Positions 10,575 to 20,140 of a DNA stretch of 29,950 nucleotides are shown here, in pieces. The stretch comes from Spirogloea muscicola (Eukaryota > Streptophyta > Zygnematophyceae > Spirogloeales > Spirogloeaceae): assembly GCA_009602725.1 (NCBI GenBank), contig WELB01000005.1:1-29950 (forward strand), in the 5' to 3' direction. Below the pieces are notes generated by a model that saw nothing but the letters and a program-made list of their open reading frames with translations, searched no databases and was not told the DNA's origin. The position numbers were made by a program, and so were the translations under genes. Each line of letters begins with the position of its first letter. Position 1 is the stretch's first letter.

Positions 10575-10700
10575 TGGAAAGAGAAGTGCGCGCCCATAGA
10601 GGAGGGGCTGGCAAAGCCAGCCCAGAAAAGAATGGACAATGTCCAAAGCCAAAGAAAGAGGAGCTGGAAGAAGGACTACACTATAAAACACTGCAGAACA
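10575..10700 (-). mobile_element. LINE 3'-tail copy with perfect double palindrome
   Basis: Contains the perfect hairpin GGGCTGGCAAAGCCAGCCC (10605-10623) and, 10 bases later, GGACAATGTCC (10634-10644). The segment from 10583 is nearly identical to 23719-23790. Downstream it matches the reverse complement of the tail at 15430-15570 (GACTACACTA-AAAACAC). Confidence 0.65.
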
Positions 10701-10739
10701 CAGAGACGATGCTCAGAAGGGCCACAAGGGTCCAGCCAC

Positions 10740-10880
10740 AGAGACCCGAAAGAGAGAAGGGCTCGCCCATTGAGGATAGGGGCTTGGCAAAGCCAGCCCA
10801 AATGGAATGAAGAAAGTACGAGAAGTGGCCAGGGGGCGCACTACGAAAAACAAGCACAAGGAGAAACTAAGGGCTATTTC
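10740..10880 (-). mobile_element. LINE 3'-tail copy, inverted partner of 10130-10290
   Basis: AGGGCTCGCCCATTGAGGAT, the hairpin at about 10780-10799 (one mismatch), then GTACGAGAAGTGGCCAGGGG and AACAAGCACAAG are the reverse complement of the 10130-10290 tail. The two enclose about 450 bases that hold two further repeat pieces. Confidence 0.65.
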
Positions 10881-11220
10881 ACACCGGGACGGACGGACGG
10901 ACGCCTGGAGTCCGCCCTGTCCTAGTCAGCGCCAGATGTGCAAACGGCGCCTTTTCCTCCTTAACGGGGGCAAAGGGCGTCCTAATCAGCGCCCGATGTG
11001 GCGCCTCCGTGGGGGGTGACCGTGACCGGGTGCGCAAGGTTGTGAGCCCGGTCATTCCAGCACACACGTACCCCTCGGCGCGACCGGCCGACCGCGTGTG
11101 AAAAGGCCCTAAGAGCAGCCTCAGGTCAGAGAGGCTCGGCCCGAAAAGCCACGGGGCTGGCCAGTGGAGCACAGTGAGCCGAGCCCGGGCCCTCGTGTGC
11201 CAAGAACCCAACCCCTTGGC
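10881..11220 (+). promoter_or_regulatory. TMEM208 upstream region with a 60-bp-spaced direct repeat
   Basis: About 340 bases before the TMEM208 start. CCTAGTCAGCGCCAGATGTG at 10921-10940 recurs as CCTAATCAGCGCCCGATGTG at 10981-11000, exactly 60 bases on, with a GGCGCC(T/C) a few bases after each. The spacing and position suggest paired regulatory sites, or a short tandem duplication. No factor is identified. Confidence 0.35.
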
Positions 11221-12349
11221 ATGGCCCACCAGGGCGCCAAGCGGCGCAAGGACGACAACGAGCGCCGCCTGCGGCAGCTGCGCCTCCTCATCCTCGCCGC
11301 CAACGCCGCCTACCTCCTCCTCCGCTGCGCCCTGCTGCGGGCCTCGCTGTCCTGGCGCCACCTGGCCGGCCTGGTCGCCACCTCCGCCGCCTACGCCGCC
11401 TGCTACACACAGCTGGCCGCCATCGCCGCGCCCGCCTACGACGACCGCGGCGAGCTCCTGGACGGCGGCTTCGATTTCGCCCTCGGCGGCCTCCCAGGGT
11501 ATGAATGACGGCGGGCTGGACATTCTGTCTGTCACGCCGCGGTGCACGGCGGCCCTTGCATGTGCGTGGCGGGAGCTGGGCTCACTTCCGGCTGTCCTTG
11601 GGCCACGAACGCCCTGGCACCTTGCCTCTCACAGGTACCTGCTGGACGTCATCTACGTGACGGCCTTCGTGCAGGTGTCGAGCATCATCTCGGACTACTT
11701 CTGGCTCGCCTACCTTGTGGTGAGCAACGCCGCCGGCTCCTCCTCGCCGTCGCGCCATTCAGTCCTGGCCAAAGTGTCACAGAGCCCACCATGACAAGAT
11801 TCACCGAGCCTGAGTGCTCCTCCTCGGCCCGCCAGCATCTTGGCATGCTTGCTCGCTACTGCTCCTTGGATACAAAATCATACAGCTGGCACGTTGCTTA
11901 GGCAGGCCATACTGCCTGCTGGAATCCAGTCAGCCAAACCAAGCAGGTACTTGACAAGTCAGGGCTCCTGCATGCAGATCCCCGGCTTTGCGCTCTACAA
12001 GCTTTGGCAGCACGTTCTGTATCCCTACATTTTCCAGCCATCGCCTGCGGTGAGTGACCTGCATGGCCCCCAGCAATTACTTTCCCAGCACCTTCTGCCC
12101 AGCTTGCTGGAGCATGCCTCCCACGCTATCCTCGTAATAGAGACAAGCTTACGGAAACAGAAATGCGAGTGAGGCAAAACTACAGCTTCATCGGGCAAGC
12201 TAACACAAGCAGTAATACTAATGTCCCTGTTTATGGCTGTACCTGCGTGCGGCTAGGAGGGTCCCGAGACCGAGCTGGAGCGTAAGCGAAGGTTGAAGGC
12301 AGAGAGGAGAGCAGCCAGACCCAAGTTTGGGAGGACGTCTCGGAGGTAG
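11221..12349 (+). CDS. TMEM208: TMEM208 / SND2-like ER membrane protein, 4 exons, complete
   Basis: Exons 11221-11498, 11635-11719, 11978-12049 and 12257-12349 give 528 nt, 175 aa, close to the 173 aa of the human protein. All three introns are GT-AG and the phases (2, 0, 0) join cleanly. The start MAHQGAKRRK matches the family's MANQGAKKRK-type start. After it come a charged stretch, a hydrophobic hairpin (about 20-70), the signature LLDGGFDFALGGLPG (79-93), a second membrane pair running YLLDVIYVTAFVQVSSIIS onward, IPGFALYKLW, and a basic C-terminus RPKFGRTSRR. The family (yeast Snd2/Env10) takes part in an SRP-independent route of protein targeting to the ER. The gene is divergent from PSD, with 1.4 kb between start codons. 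The start is secure from the family match. Confidence 0.93.
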
Positions 12350-12973
12350 TCATGTGAAGGATCTGCAAAAACCGGGGCCAGAGCAAACAAGTGGCTGGTT
12401 TACAACCAGGTCAGCAGCCACTGGCCCTTTTGTTTGTTAGACACTCTTTCAGTCTCCAAAATGTCTTGGTCGGAGTCATGAATAGTTGGAACTCCTGACT
12501 GTTGTTGGCGCTGCAGGCTTGCCTGGCTTGGCTTGGACTGCCGGTTACAGTCGAGCAGGCTGAGGCAATGGCCAAACTGAGGTCGTGTTGGAGGCTATGG
12601 TTGCTGCCCTTGACCAGGGCAGCCTCATGGATGGGGCAGAAACCTGGTGCTGCTGCCGTGCAAAGTCTGGGCGGCAGACAAACCGACAGGGAAGAGCCCC
12701 CCTGGGCTCGGCCATGGGCCTTGTCTGGCTGGTCAACTGGAGCACGCGTGAACGAGGAGCAGGAGCAGTAGCAGCAGCATATGACAAGCCCTGCTTTGAA
12801 CCCTTCTGCTGCCCTTCTGGGTTGAGTTGTGTATGTTAGTGGCTCGCAATGAGATGTCAGGTGCACCCCACCATTACTCTGGCGGCTCAGCATGCGTGTA
12901 TTTGACAGAGCTTGTCATTGGAAAGAGCTCATTCTGTTCCCCCGTACCTCATGATAGGCAAGTTGCACAGGTA
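12350..12973. other. TMEM208 3' flank, no gene supported
   Basis: A 160-codon open frame lies on the reverse strand (12893-12411) and overlapping frames on the + strand. Their composition is low-complexity and none shows a domain, membrane segment or splice pattern. Probably untranslated sequence. Confidence 0.4.
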
Positions 12974-13330
12974 AGCTCTTCCAAAGGGGGCGGGGGCTGT
13001 GAATGGCCAGCCCAGGAAGAATGAAGAAGGTCCAAAGGGCCAAAAGGCGCCAAAACCACACAACAATGCAAGAGACTGCAGCGACATGGGAGCTTAGAGA
13101 CCCAGAGTCAGCAGTCGCAAGTCGAATTGAGCTGCAGCTGGAAGAGAGGCACCCGACGAGTTCCAGGAGTGGCAGACAAAGGGCGGCATGTTTGCAAGTG
13201 CACTGCGTGAGCCTGGGACGGTTGGAAGGAAATGGATAGCTGTGTGGTTTTGGCGCCTCTCGGCCCTTTTGACCTTGTCCATTCTTTCTGGGGTGGCCTT
13301 TCACAGCCCCCGCGCCCTTTGGAAAGAGCT
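12974..13330. repeat. Hairpin-ended inverted-repeat element, copy 1 (MITE-like)
   Basis: Terminal inverted repeats of about 88 bases: AGCTCTTCCAAAGG on the left mirrors CCTTTGGAAAGAGCT on the right. Inside each are the GGCTGTGAA-GGCCA hairpin, a GAATG-A-AAGGTC segment and a GGCGCCAAAACCACAC segment. The interior of about 180 bases (CAAGAGACTGCAGC and AGTCAGCAGTCGCAAGT among it) is shared with copy 2 at 24911-25262. No coding capacity, so it must be moved by another element if mobile. Confidence 0.7.
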
Positions 13331-13506
13331 CACTTCTTCAGCAATACATTGTTCAGGTAAAAGCTAGTGCAGAAAGTGGGGCTACGTGAGACGAAGCCCT
13401 ATGCTAAGGTGGCCATGGTAACAGTGTGACGTTAGTACCCACGGGTGGCACATACAGATCCGACAGGCTAACTTGGGAGACGGAGCGCCGCCACAGAAAC
13501 CGGTGG
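13331..13506 (-). mobile_element. LINE C-terminus and tail remnant beside the inverted-repeat element
   Basis: On the reverse strand SVSQVSLSDLYV is followed, after a frameshift, by TRGY and TAA (13434-13432), the conserved LINE ending. The stretch through 13506 matches 25263-25470 almost end to end, including the flank next to the inverted-repeat element, so the remnant and that element were copied or moved as one unit. Homology stops sharply near 13506, where the + strand LINE begins. Confidence 0.6.
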
Positions 13507-15235
13507 CCTGGCACGGCTGCAGGAGCACCTCCGGCCGGTGGACCGTCTTGACACGCTGCAGGACATTCAGCTGGCGACCGCTATACTGACGCGGTGCATT
13601 GCGCAGCGGCCACACCACCTGGCCCGCACCCTCCCTCCCTCATCGGCGGTGAAGGCAGCGTATGCGGCATTCGACTCCGGCATCCTGGCGTCCGCGGCCA
13701 CCCTCGTTCAGCACCCCGCGTTCCTCACCTCACCAGCTGCGCTGCTACAGGCTAGCCTGCCGGTCAGCCGTGGCGGCCTGGGATGCCGGTCAGTTGCCCG
13801 GGCCTGCGAGGCGGCCTACCCGGGCAGCTGGGCTCAGGTTGCAGCCCCCATGTGCCAGCGGTTTATCGTCTCACGGCAAGCGCGCCCTGGAGCGGGCGGC
13901 AGCTGAAGTGGAGATCGGCCAGCTGCCCTTTCAGGCTGCCCTCCGCTCTGCCCGCGACGGGCTCCTGACGGTCCACCCCAACATGTCGGAGCAGGCAGTC
14001 CCTTTCATCAACCTCGCCCACACCCCTGACCTGCGTGCCCAGGCACGCTACACGGCGCTGGTCGAGGAAGCGGATTCTGACCAGGCGGTGGAGCGTCTCC
14101 CTCCGCTTGACCTTCGCGGGCGCGCCCGGCTTCTCTCAGCCTCCTCCCCTGGGGCGGCGGCGTGATTACCGGCGCTCCCAGTATACGCGGCGCTCACCAT
14201 GCCAGATGAGATCTTCCGGACGGCGGTCCACCGGCTCTTGAGCCTCCTCCCTCCCTGCCTCGTGGGCGTCACTCAGTGCGATTGCAGTGCCCGTCACGCC
14301 GACCCTTGGCTGCGCACATGCTCCATGGCGCGCACGGGGGCGAGAGGACCGCTTTCCACGACCTCCTGCGAGATGGCATGCCTGGTGGGGTGGTTAATGG
14401 AGGCAGGCTACAAGGTGGCCGTGGATAATTCCTCGATGATGCCCATCCAGCAGGGTGCGGACGGCCAGCTCCATACCCGACGCGCCGACCTGGTCGCCAC
14501 TTCGCCCGGCGGCGGTCCCCGCATCATCGCCGATGTGGAGACAATCGATTGCGTCGATTCCGCCAATCTCACCAGATCGGCGTCGACTGCAGGGCACGCA
14601 GTCGGCCTGGCGGCCCGGGGCAAGGAGCGCAAACACGCCAATCACCCGGTTGGTGATGAATTCGCGGCTCTGGCAATCGATGGGGCTTTCGGCAGCCGCT
14701 GGCTAGATCTCCTCCGGCGGCTTGCCCGCCAGGCCATTGACCGGCGGCCGGGGCTGCCAGGGGCGCTGCGGCAGGAGCATATCACCCCCGGGAAGACGAG
14801 TTCTTCCCGCTCGCCATCGATACGCACGGGGCGATGGGCGCCGGTGGCTCGAGCTGCTCAACCAGCTCTCACGCCACGCCATTGTCCGCCGCTTCCATGG
14901 GGAGCCGGTGGACTCCCATGCAGCCGGGTCGCTAGCGCAGGTGTACAGCATGCGCTAGGCCGTCTCGCTGCAGAGGTCCATGGCCCGCGCGCTGCACCTG
15001 CGTGCCGGCAGAGCCCTCGCTGCTGCCTCTGGCTCTGGCCAGGGGACCCGCTTCCAGGAACCCAGTCTCTCGGAGCTGAGGCTGCTTAGCAGGGGTTACT
15101 GAGTGCTTCATAGCTGCTTAGATTCTTCTTGTGCTTGTTGTTCTTAGTGCTCCCCCTGGCCCCTTCTCGTCCTTCGTTTATTCTTTTTTGGGCTGGCTTT
15201 TTCCAGCCCCTCTTTTCAATGGGCAAGCCTTTCTT
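13507..15235 (+). mobile_element. 5'-truncated LINE: RT thumb region, zinc knuckle, endonuclease, tail
   Basis: Opens in the region behind the reverse-transcriptase core (DIQLATAILTRCIAQRPHHL, LQASLPVSRGGLGCRSV), which matches 21936-22200. Next comes a degenerate knuckle (CDCSARHADPWLRTC, near 14280) in place of C-x-C...H-x4-C. The restriction-like endonuclease core follows: RRADLVATSPGGGPRIIADV (14478-14540), then KERKHANHPVGDEFAALAID. After a frameshift come SLAQVYSMR, an in-frame TAG, and the conserved tail SLQRSMARALHLRAGRALAA ending LLSRGY with TGA at 15100-15102. The 3' untranslated part ends in the hairpin at 15190-15209. The coding frame changes at least three times, so it is not functional. 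Confidence 0.8.
15190..15209 (+). repeat. LINE-tail hairpin
   Basis: GGGCTGGCTTTTTCCAGCCC, about 90 bases after the LINE stop codon, followed by CAATGGGC-AGCC as in the other copies. Confidence 0.75.
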
Positions 15236-15575
15236 CTGCCCGGCTTCAGTGCCGCCGGCTCGCTCGCCCAAGTATTCCGTATGCGCCTGGCGGTCTCGTT
15301 CCAACGCTCCCTTGCCTACGCCGTCCACTCGCGAGCAGGCCGTGCTATGGCTGCTGCCTCTGGGTCTCGGCGGAGTGCCTCTTGCCCTGCAGCGAGTTCC
15401 TCTGACCCGATGTTGCTCACTCGCGGGTACTGAGTTTCCCTCTGCATCGTCTCGTGTTTTGTAGTGTAGTCGTCTTTCGACACCTCTTTTCTTTGGCGTT
15501 GGACATTGTCCATTCTTTTTGGGGTGGCTTTGCCAGCCACTCTTCTCTACGGGCGAGCTCTTTCTTCGGCCTGAA
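15236..15575 (+). mobile_element. Second LINE C-terminus and tail, abutting the first
   Basis: Directly after the previous tail the frame reads GSLAQVFRMRLAVSFQRSLA, then RAGRAMAAASGSRR, and ends MLLTRGY with TGA at 15431-15433. Its untranslated tail differs in the middle (CTCGTGTTTTGTAGTGTAGT) but ends with the same motif pair: GGACATTGTCC at 15501-15511 and the hairpin at 15521-15540. This is therefore a different subfamily using the same 3' end. Confidence 0.75.
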
Positions 15576-15721
15576 TACAAGAGAATTGCTTGACAAAGAC
15601 ATTGACAAAGAAGTAAAAGAAAGAATATTAAAACGCGGCTGCTGATGCTAAAAGAGCGGCGGAACGAAATAGCTCTTCTAATGTGAGGCAACGGCTGTTG
15701 GAGGCCAGCCCGGAATGCAAT
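15576..15721. other. Spacer with hairpin-repeat traces
   Basis: GGCTGCTGATGCTAAAAGAG at about 15640 repeats 676-695 with one change, and GGCAACGGCTGTTGGAGGCC near 15684 resembles 25518-25545. No coding sequence. Confidence 0.4.
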
Positions 15722-16003
15722 GACGGGGTCAGAAGAAGGGCCAGAAGCGCGAGGGGAGCCGGGAAGCGCGGCGCGTGTAGCCCCGGGGCAGTGGCTCCCC
15801 GTGTGCGGCTCCGCCACCGGGCCGGCCCTTCCTCCACGCCCCGCTCTGTGAATGCACTAGGCAGGCCTTCATCATGCCATTTTGAGACATTACCAAGCAC
15901 CAAGCTGACCTCATCACCCAAACTGCCGCCTATCTTGAGCCTTCCCTACAAGATCCAGGACGGGGCATGCTCCACTGGAGATGTAAAAGATGACTCCATG
16001 GCC

Positions 16004-19000
16004 TTACACTTCAATAATGGGGCTCGGAAGCCGAGTACCCGAGCATGCTAAGATCTGGCACAAACCGCTCATCAGGGTCCCTATCCGAAGTCTGTCTTGA
16101 TTGTGCGACAGGTATCGTTCTGGGAGATGAGGCCGCGCATGTGCTTGATGTGAAGCATCAAGCACTTCCGGGCTGACATGAGTATCCTCTACCCTAAGCT
16201 TGGGCCAGTCGCCTGCAAGCCTGAGGGGCTTATGTATCCCTGACAGCACCACCTCCCCAGTCCCGACCATCCACTTCTCACGGTTCTCATCACTGTAGTT
16301 GAACCGGTAGGGCATGCGCTGTGCCAAAATGGGGTTGGCTATGTGCGAGGTGGCATTCTCAGGTACGCACCGGTGCACAAAAAAAATTGTACTTTCGGAA
16401 GTACTTGCGGTCCTTGAATTGCTCCACAACTGTGTCGGCAGCCGCCGAGCTGCCTCGACATGGTCAGGCAACACAAGGCGCCTGGATTGCTGCGGCGTAC
16501 ATTCGTCCTGGTGAGGTCAGCAGTGTACAGAGAAGGGGGGAGGGGTTCGAGGCCCTTGCCAATAGTCGCCTGGGGCACCGGGAAGAGGTACTCGTTAAGG
16601 TCGGGAAGAGGGTCCACTCTGACAATCCCCTAGTCCTACATGCGCAGTCATTCAGAAAGACTTGCTGGCTGGCCTCCCGTGCCGGATACTTGCGCTCCTC
16701 CCTCACGTCCATGCGGCCATCCTCGACATATTTCTGCACTCGTCGAGCAGCACAGCCCACCTCTACGGTCGTGACCATGCAGAGCTTGGCCGTGCGAGCG
16801 CAGGGCAATTCCAAGCCCTCAGATTTGCTGATTCGCACCCTTGAATGCCACCAAGCCAGCCAAGCCCCAGCTAGCCACATGCCGCTACTTGTGGCCATGG
16901 GTATGGTGTGCTACTTCCTGCATCCACGCCAGTGTCTGATCAGTGGGGCATCATTAAGAGCATGGTACTTGCCCAATAAAGATTCAGGAGGTCTGTTGTC
17001 ATGCTGCCCTCTGACAGGTATAACACATAGTGGGCGCTGTTGTCAATCAGGTAGTCGTGATATCGAAGCCACTCCGCCACCCTTGAGGCAAGTATGACGG
17101 CACGTTTGGGAGATCCGCAGTATGAGTATTTGAAGGCTGGAGGAGCCCTGCGACCACATGCGACCGACTAACACGGGCTTAGCAACCTGGTGAGACCAAA
17201 GCTGTTGTTAGTCCTGCCTCACTCACAGCAAAAAGCTGCCCGCCTCTGCCACCACAATGTGCATGGTGGCAACTGCTGCAGAGCGTGCCTGCTGGTGCCC
17301 AACTGTGTTGGCGTTTGCGGCACATCCGGAGGTTCTTCTCCATAGACCAGCATGTACTCCAGTTCTTGCTTATCCTCCTTCACATGCAGCTGTGGAGCAG
17401 AGCAAGCACGGTTGTCACAGGATACAGATTGTCTGGATCATCCATTTGCCTCATACTGCAGAGCCTGATTGCGAGCAGCGCGGCAGCAGAGTCCTCGGCA
17501 AATGATCAACTGGGCTCAAACGCTTGGTGCATTGTGAGAAGCCCGAGCAGGTAGGTTGCTTCTGCTCAATCTGCTTGGTGCTGGGCAGTTTTGTCAGTCC
17601 ACAAGCTGGCTCACATGGCAATGCCTATGCGACCACGAGGGCTAGAGCAGGGAAGTGACATTGAGGTCATGAAGTGCGAGGTACAGCTGCCCTCCTTGGG
17701 AGGCATCAGTGTCATTTCTGAAAAACTTGCATGGTACAACCAGCGCCTCGTATGGGTGATGCATAAGATCGCCTGCTCAGTTTGCCATACAAGACAGTGA
17801 GAGGGGCGACTGCAAGACTGTTGTGTCATGCAATGGACGACAGAGAGGGTGCAACATGAACGGCAAAGAGGCTCAGTGGGTCTCAAGTGGCTGGCACGGC
17901 ATGTTTCCTCGCGCGCACACTGCCATCTGCTTGGCCAGATTGAGGCTGAGCGAACAACGTCAGGATGACACTCAGCAATCCAGCAAGCGGTGAGAGGAGC
18001 TGGCCACTTGCCTGGCAGCATATGGACCGCAGTTCCCCTGACGCCAAGATCGCGCAGGTACACTTCGTCTATCTGCAAAAGCAACTTATGCATCAGCGCA
18101 CTCAAGTAGCACTTCATGGCAAGCAGCTGTGTGTTGAGGCACGTCAGGAGATTCACAAAGATGAAAGCCCTGCCAGTCCTGCTTGATGAGATGCCTGGCG
18201 CCGCTTCATGAGAAAGAAAAGTAAGGCTCGGGCGTCGGCCCTTTCGCTTCAGTCAGGAATGAGGCGAGTGCCCAGCCCACGCTGCCTACGTATCTGCCAC
18301 CATGCACCACGCTGCTTGCTGCATCTTGCTGAGGCAACGAGGGTCGCTGGACACGAACCGGTTCCCGGGAGAACGGCGCCCAGATGCAGAAGTGGGCTGG
18401 ATTCCCAAATGCGTCCTGCTTGCGTCCGCCGAGCCAGCAGAGGTCAGCAACCAGGATCCGAGGTGTGTGAGCTGGTGAAGTGGGGGCCAGCGGCCAGCTC
18501 AGCAAGCAGCAGCCAAGTTGCAGCTGGACGCTGAGCTGCTCGCGGCCTCCGACACCATGCTCATCATCTCCTTTCGGTCCAGGGCTGCCTGTCCACTCCA
18601 CAGGCCCATGACATGATTGGATTGCAGCAAGTTGTCCAGTCAAGACCTACCCTGAGGCTTCTCCCGCGACTCCCAACGACAGCGAACTCGTGGGGGCCTG
18701 CCCTGTATGCGCTGAAATGCACATCGCCGTGCAGGGCGCCTCCCCTGCGCTCCGCGTGCTGAAGGGAGCGAGCTGGACGCCCGCCGAGGCGTGCCTGCTG
18801 TGCAGCCCCTTCTCACCACCCTCACCGAGCTCCTCGGGCAGCCCCTCGCCAGCAGCGTCGCCCGCGCCGGCGGCCTGCCATTTTCCACCTCCTCGCCCGC
18901 TGTCTGCGGCGGAGTCTGTGGCCTGCGTGCCGCCGGCGGGCGCTTGCAACAGGGCAGGCTGCAGCTTCAGCGCACCAGTGAGCGAGGCGGGCGCAGCCCC

Positions 19001-19215
19001 GGGGCAGAGGCGTCCACGACGGGGGCGTGCCCTCGACCGAGCGAGGTGCTGTGCAGGTGTGAGACGGATCCGGTCGCCAGTGCCCAGGTCCGATCGCCCG
19101 CGAGCAGCGCGCCGGAGACGAGGGCGCGGTGCAGCGCGCGGCGAGGAGGGGGCCGAGAGCGCTGGCGCAGCGGGCGGGGCGAGGAGGTGGGCGGCGAAGC
19201 GGGCGGCGCGGGCCG
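16004..19215 (-). pseudogene. Decayed GT92 glycosyltransferase copy
   Basis: Same exon order and splice positions as the copy at 26668-29737, but broken several times. The last exon has lost 5 bases after KDRKYFRK (near 16385) and gained 7-8 bases that make a palindrome (16141-16165). The exon with the donor-binding motif has lost 9 bases in frame and one further base, so FFDLDEY is out of frame (about 16575-16590). The 5'-most recognisable exon (ends 18651) has lost one base relative to copy B. The exon at about 17250-17400 is still open throughout. Decay after duplication is the simplest reading; assembly error is less likely because the breaks lie in several exons. Bases upstream of 19215 are lost in the gap. 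Confidence 0.8.
16141..16165. repeat. Perfect 10-bp palindrome made by a small insertion in copy A
   Basis: GTGCTTGATG and CATCAAGCAC flank five bases (TGAAG). Copy B at 26810-26830 lacks the second arm. The extra bases look copied from the adjacent strand (a snap-back event) and break the GT92 frame. Confidence 0.7.
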
Positions 19216-19827
19216 NNNNNNNNNNNNNNNNNNNNNNNNNNNNNNNNNNNNNNNNNNNNNNNNNNNNNNNNNNNNNNNNNNNNNNNNNNNNNNNNNNNNN
19301 NNNNNNNNNNNNNNNNNNNNNNNNNNNNNNNNNNNNNNNNNNNNNNNNNNNNNNNNNNNNNNNNNNNNNNNNNNNNNNNNNNNNNNNNNNNNNNNNNNNN
19401 NNNNNNNNNNNNNNNNNNNNNNNNNNNNNNNNNNNNNNNNNNNNNNNNNNNNNNNNNNNNNNNNNNNNNNNNNNNNNNNNNNNNNNNNNNNNNNNNNNNN
19501 NNNNNNNNNNNNNNNNNNNNNNNNNNNNNNNNNNNNNNNNNNNNNNNNNNNNNNNNNNNNNNNNNNNNNNNNNNNNNNNNNNNNNNNNNNNNNNNNNNNN
19601 NNNNNNNNNNNNNNNNNNNNNNNNNNNNNNNNNNNNNNNNNNNNNNNNNNNNNNNNNNNNNNNNNNNNNNNNNNNNNNNNNNNNNNNNNNNNNNNNNNNN
19701 NNNNNNNNNNNNNNNNNNNNNNNNNNNNNNNNNNNNNNNNNNNNNNNNNNNNNNNNNNNNNNNNNNNNNNNNNNNNNNNNNNNNNNNNNNNNNNNNNNNN
19801 NNNNNNNNNNNNNNNNNNNNNNNNNNN
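19216..19827. other. Assembly gap (612 N)
   Basis: A run of N between two GC-rich edges. It removes the 5' end of GT92 copy A and whatever starts the + strand frame at 19886. Open frames spanning it are meaningless. Confidence 0.99.
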
Positions 19828-19885
19828 CCCCCACCCCCCGCCGCCGCCCACCGCGCTCACCGCCCGCTGGGCCGACCCCACCGCC

Positions 19886-20064
19886 ATGGCGGCGGCTGCC
19901 AAAGGTCGAGGCGCGGCGCGCAGCCCGCCAGCCGCCCTTACGGCACCCGCAGCTCGGCTGCTGCGACGAGGGCTGCCCTTGCCCCGGTGGCCGACCTTCC
20001 CACTCTCCTTGCCGGCCGCGAAGTCTGCTGCCTCTGCTGTCTGCTGTCTAGAAGTATGGGTTTC
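19886..20064 (+). CDS. Possible first exon with an organelle-type presequence, cut off by a retroelement
   Basis: An ATG in a GC-rich setting (CCGCCATGGCG) opens MAAAAKGRGAARSPPAALTA, then ARLLRRGLPLPRWPTFPLSL and PAAKSAAS. The first 55 or so residues have nine basic and no acidic ones and are rich in Ala, Ser and Pro, which is typical of mitochondrial or plastid targeting peptides. The frame then runs into the LINE-tail unit at about 20065 and loses protein character. No downstream exon could be found. It may be a gene start broken by the insertion, or a chance frame in CpG-rich DNA. Confidence 0.25.
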
Positions 20065-20140
20065 TGCTCGGCACCTTGTGGCGCTTTGGACCTTGTTATA
20101 TATTTCTGGGCTGGCCTTTCCCAGCCCCTACCCTCGGTGG
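20065..20140 (+). repeat. LINE-tail hairpin unit at the start of the long LINE
   Basis: TTTGGACCTTGTTATATATT leads into GGGCTGGCCTTTCCCAGCCCC (20108-20128) and then TACCCTCGGTGGGCGAGC. This is the same order of blocks as in the tails at 10231, 15190 and 23644, so an older tail lies just upstream of the 20.1-23.1 kb LINE. Confidence 0.65.

Larger units (their letters stand above)
15722..19215 (-). repeat. Duplicated GT92 block, copy A
   Basis: Matches 25747-29950 in the same orientation over almost its whole length, including introns and the GC-rich 5' part. The main difference is an insertion of about 650 bases in copy B at 25862-26515. The two copies lie about 6.5 kb apart. Copy A runs into the assembly gap at 19216. 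Confidence 0.85.

Noticed and set aside
12411-12893. 160-codon reverse-strand open frame behind TMEM208
   Set aside because: Low-complexity composition, no domain or membrane segment, overlapping frames on the other strand, and no splice partners.
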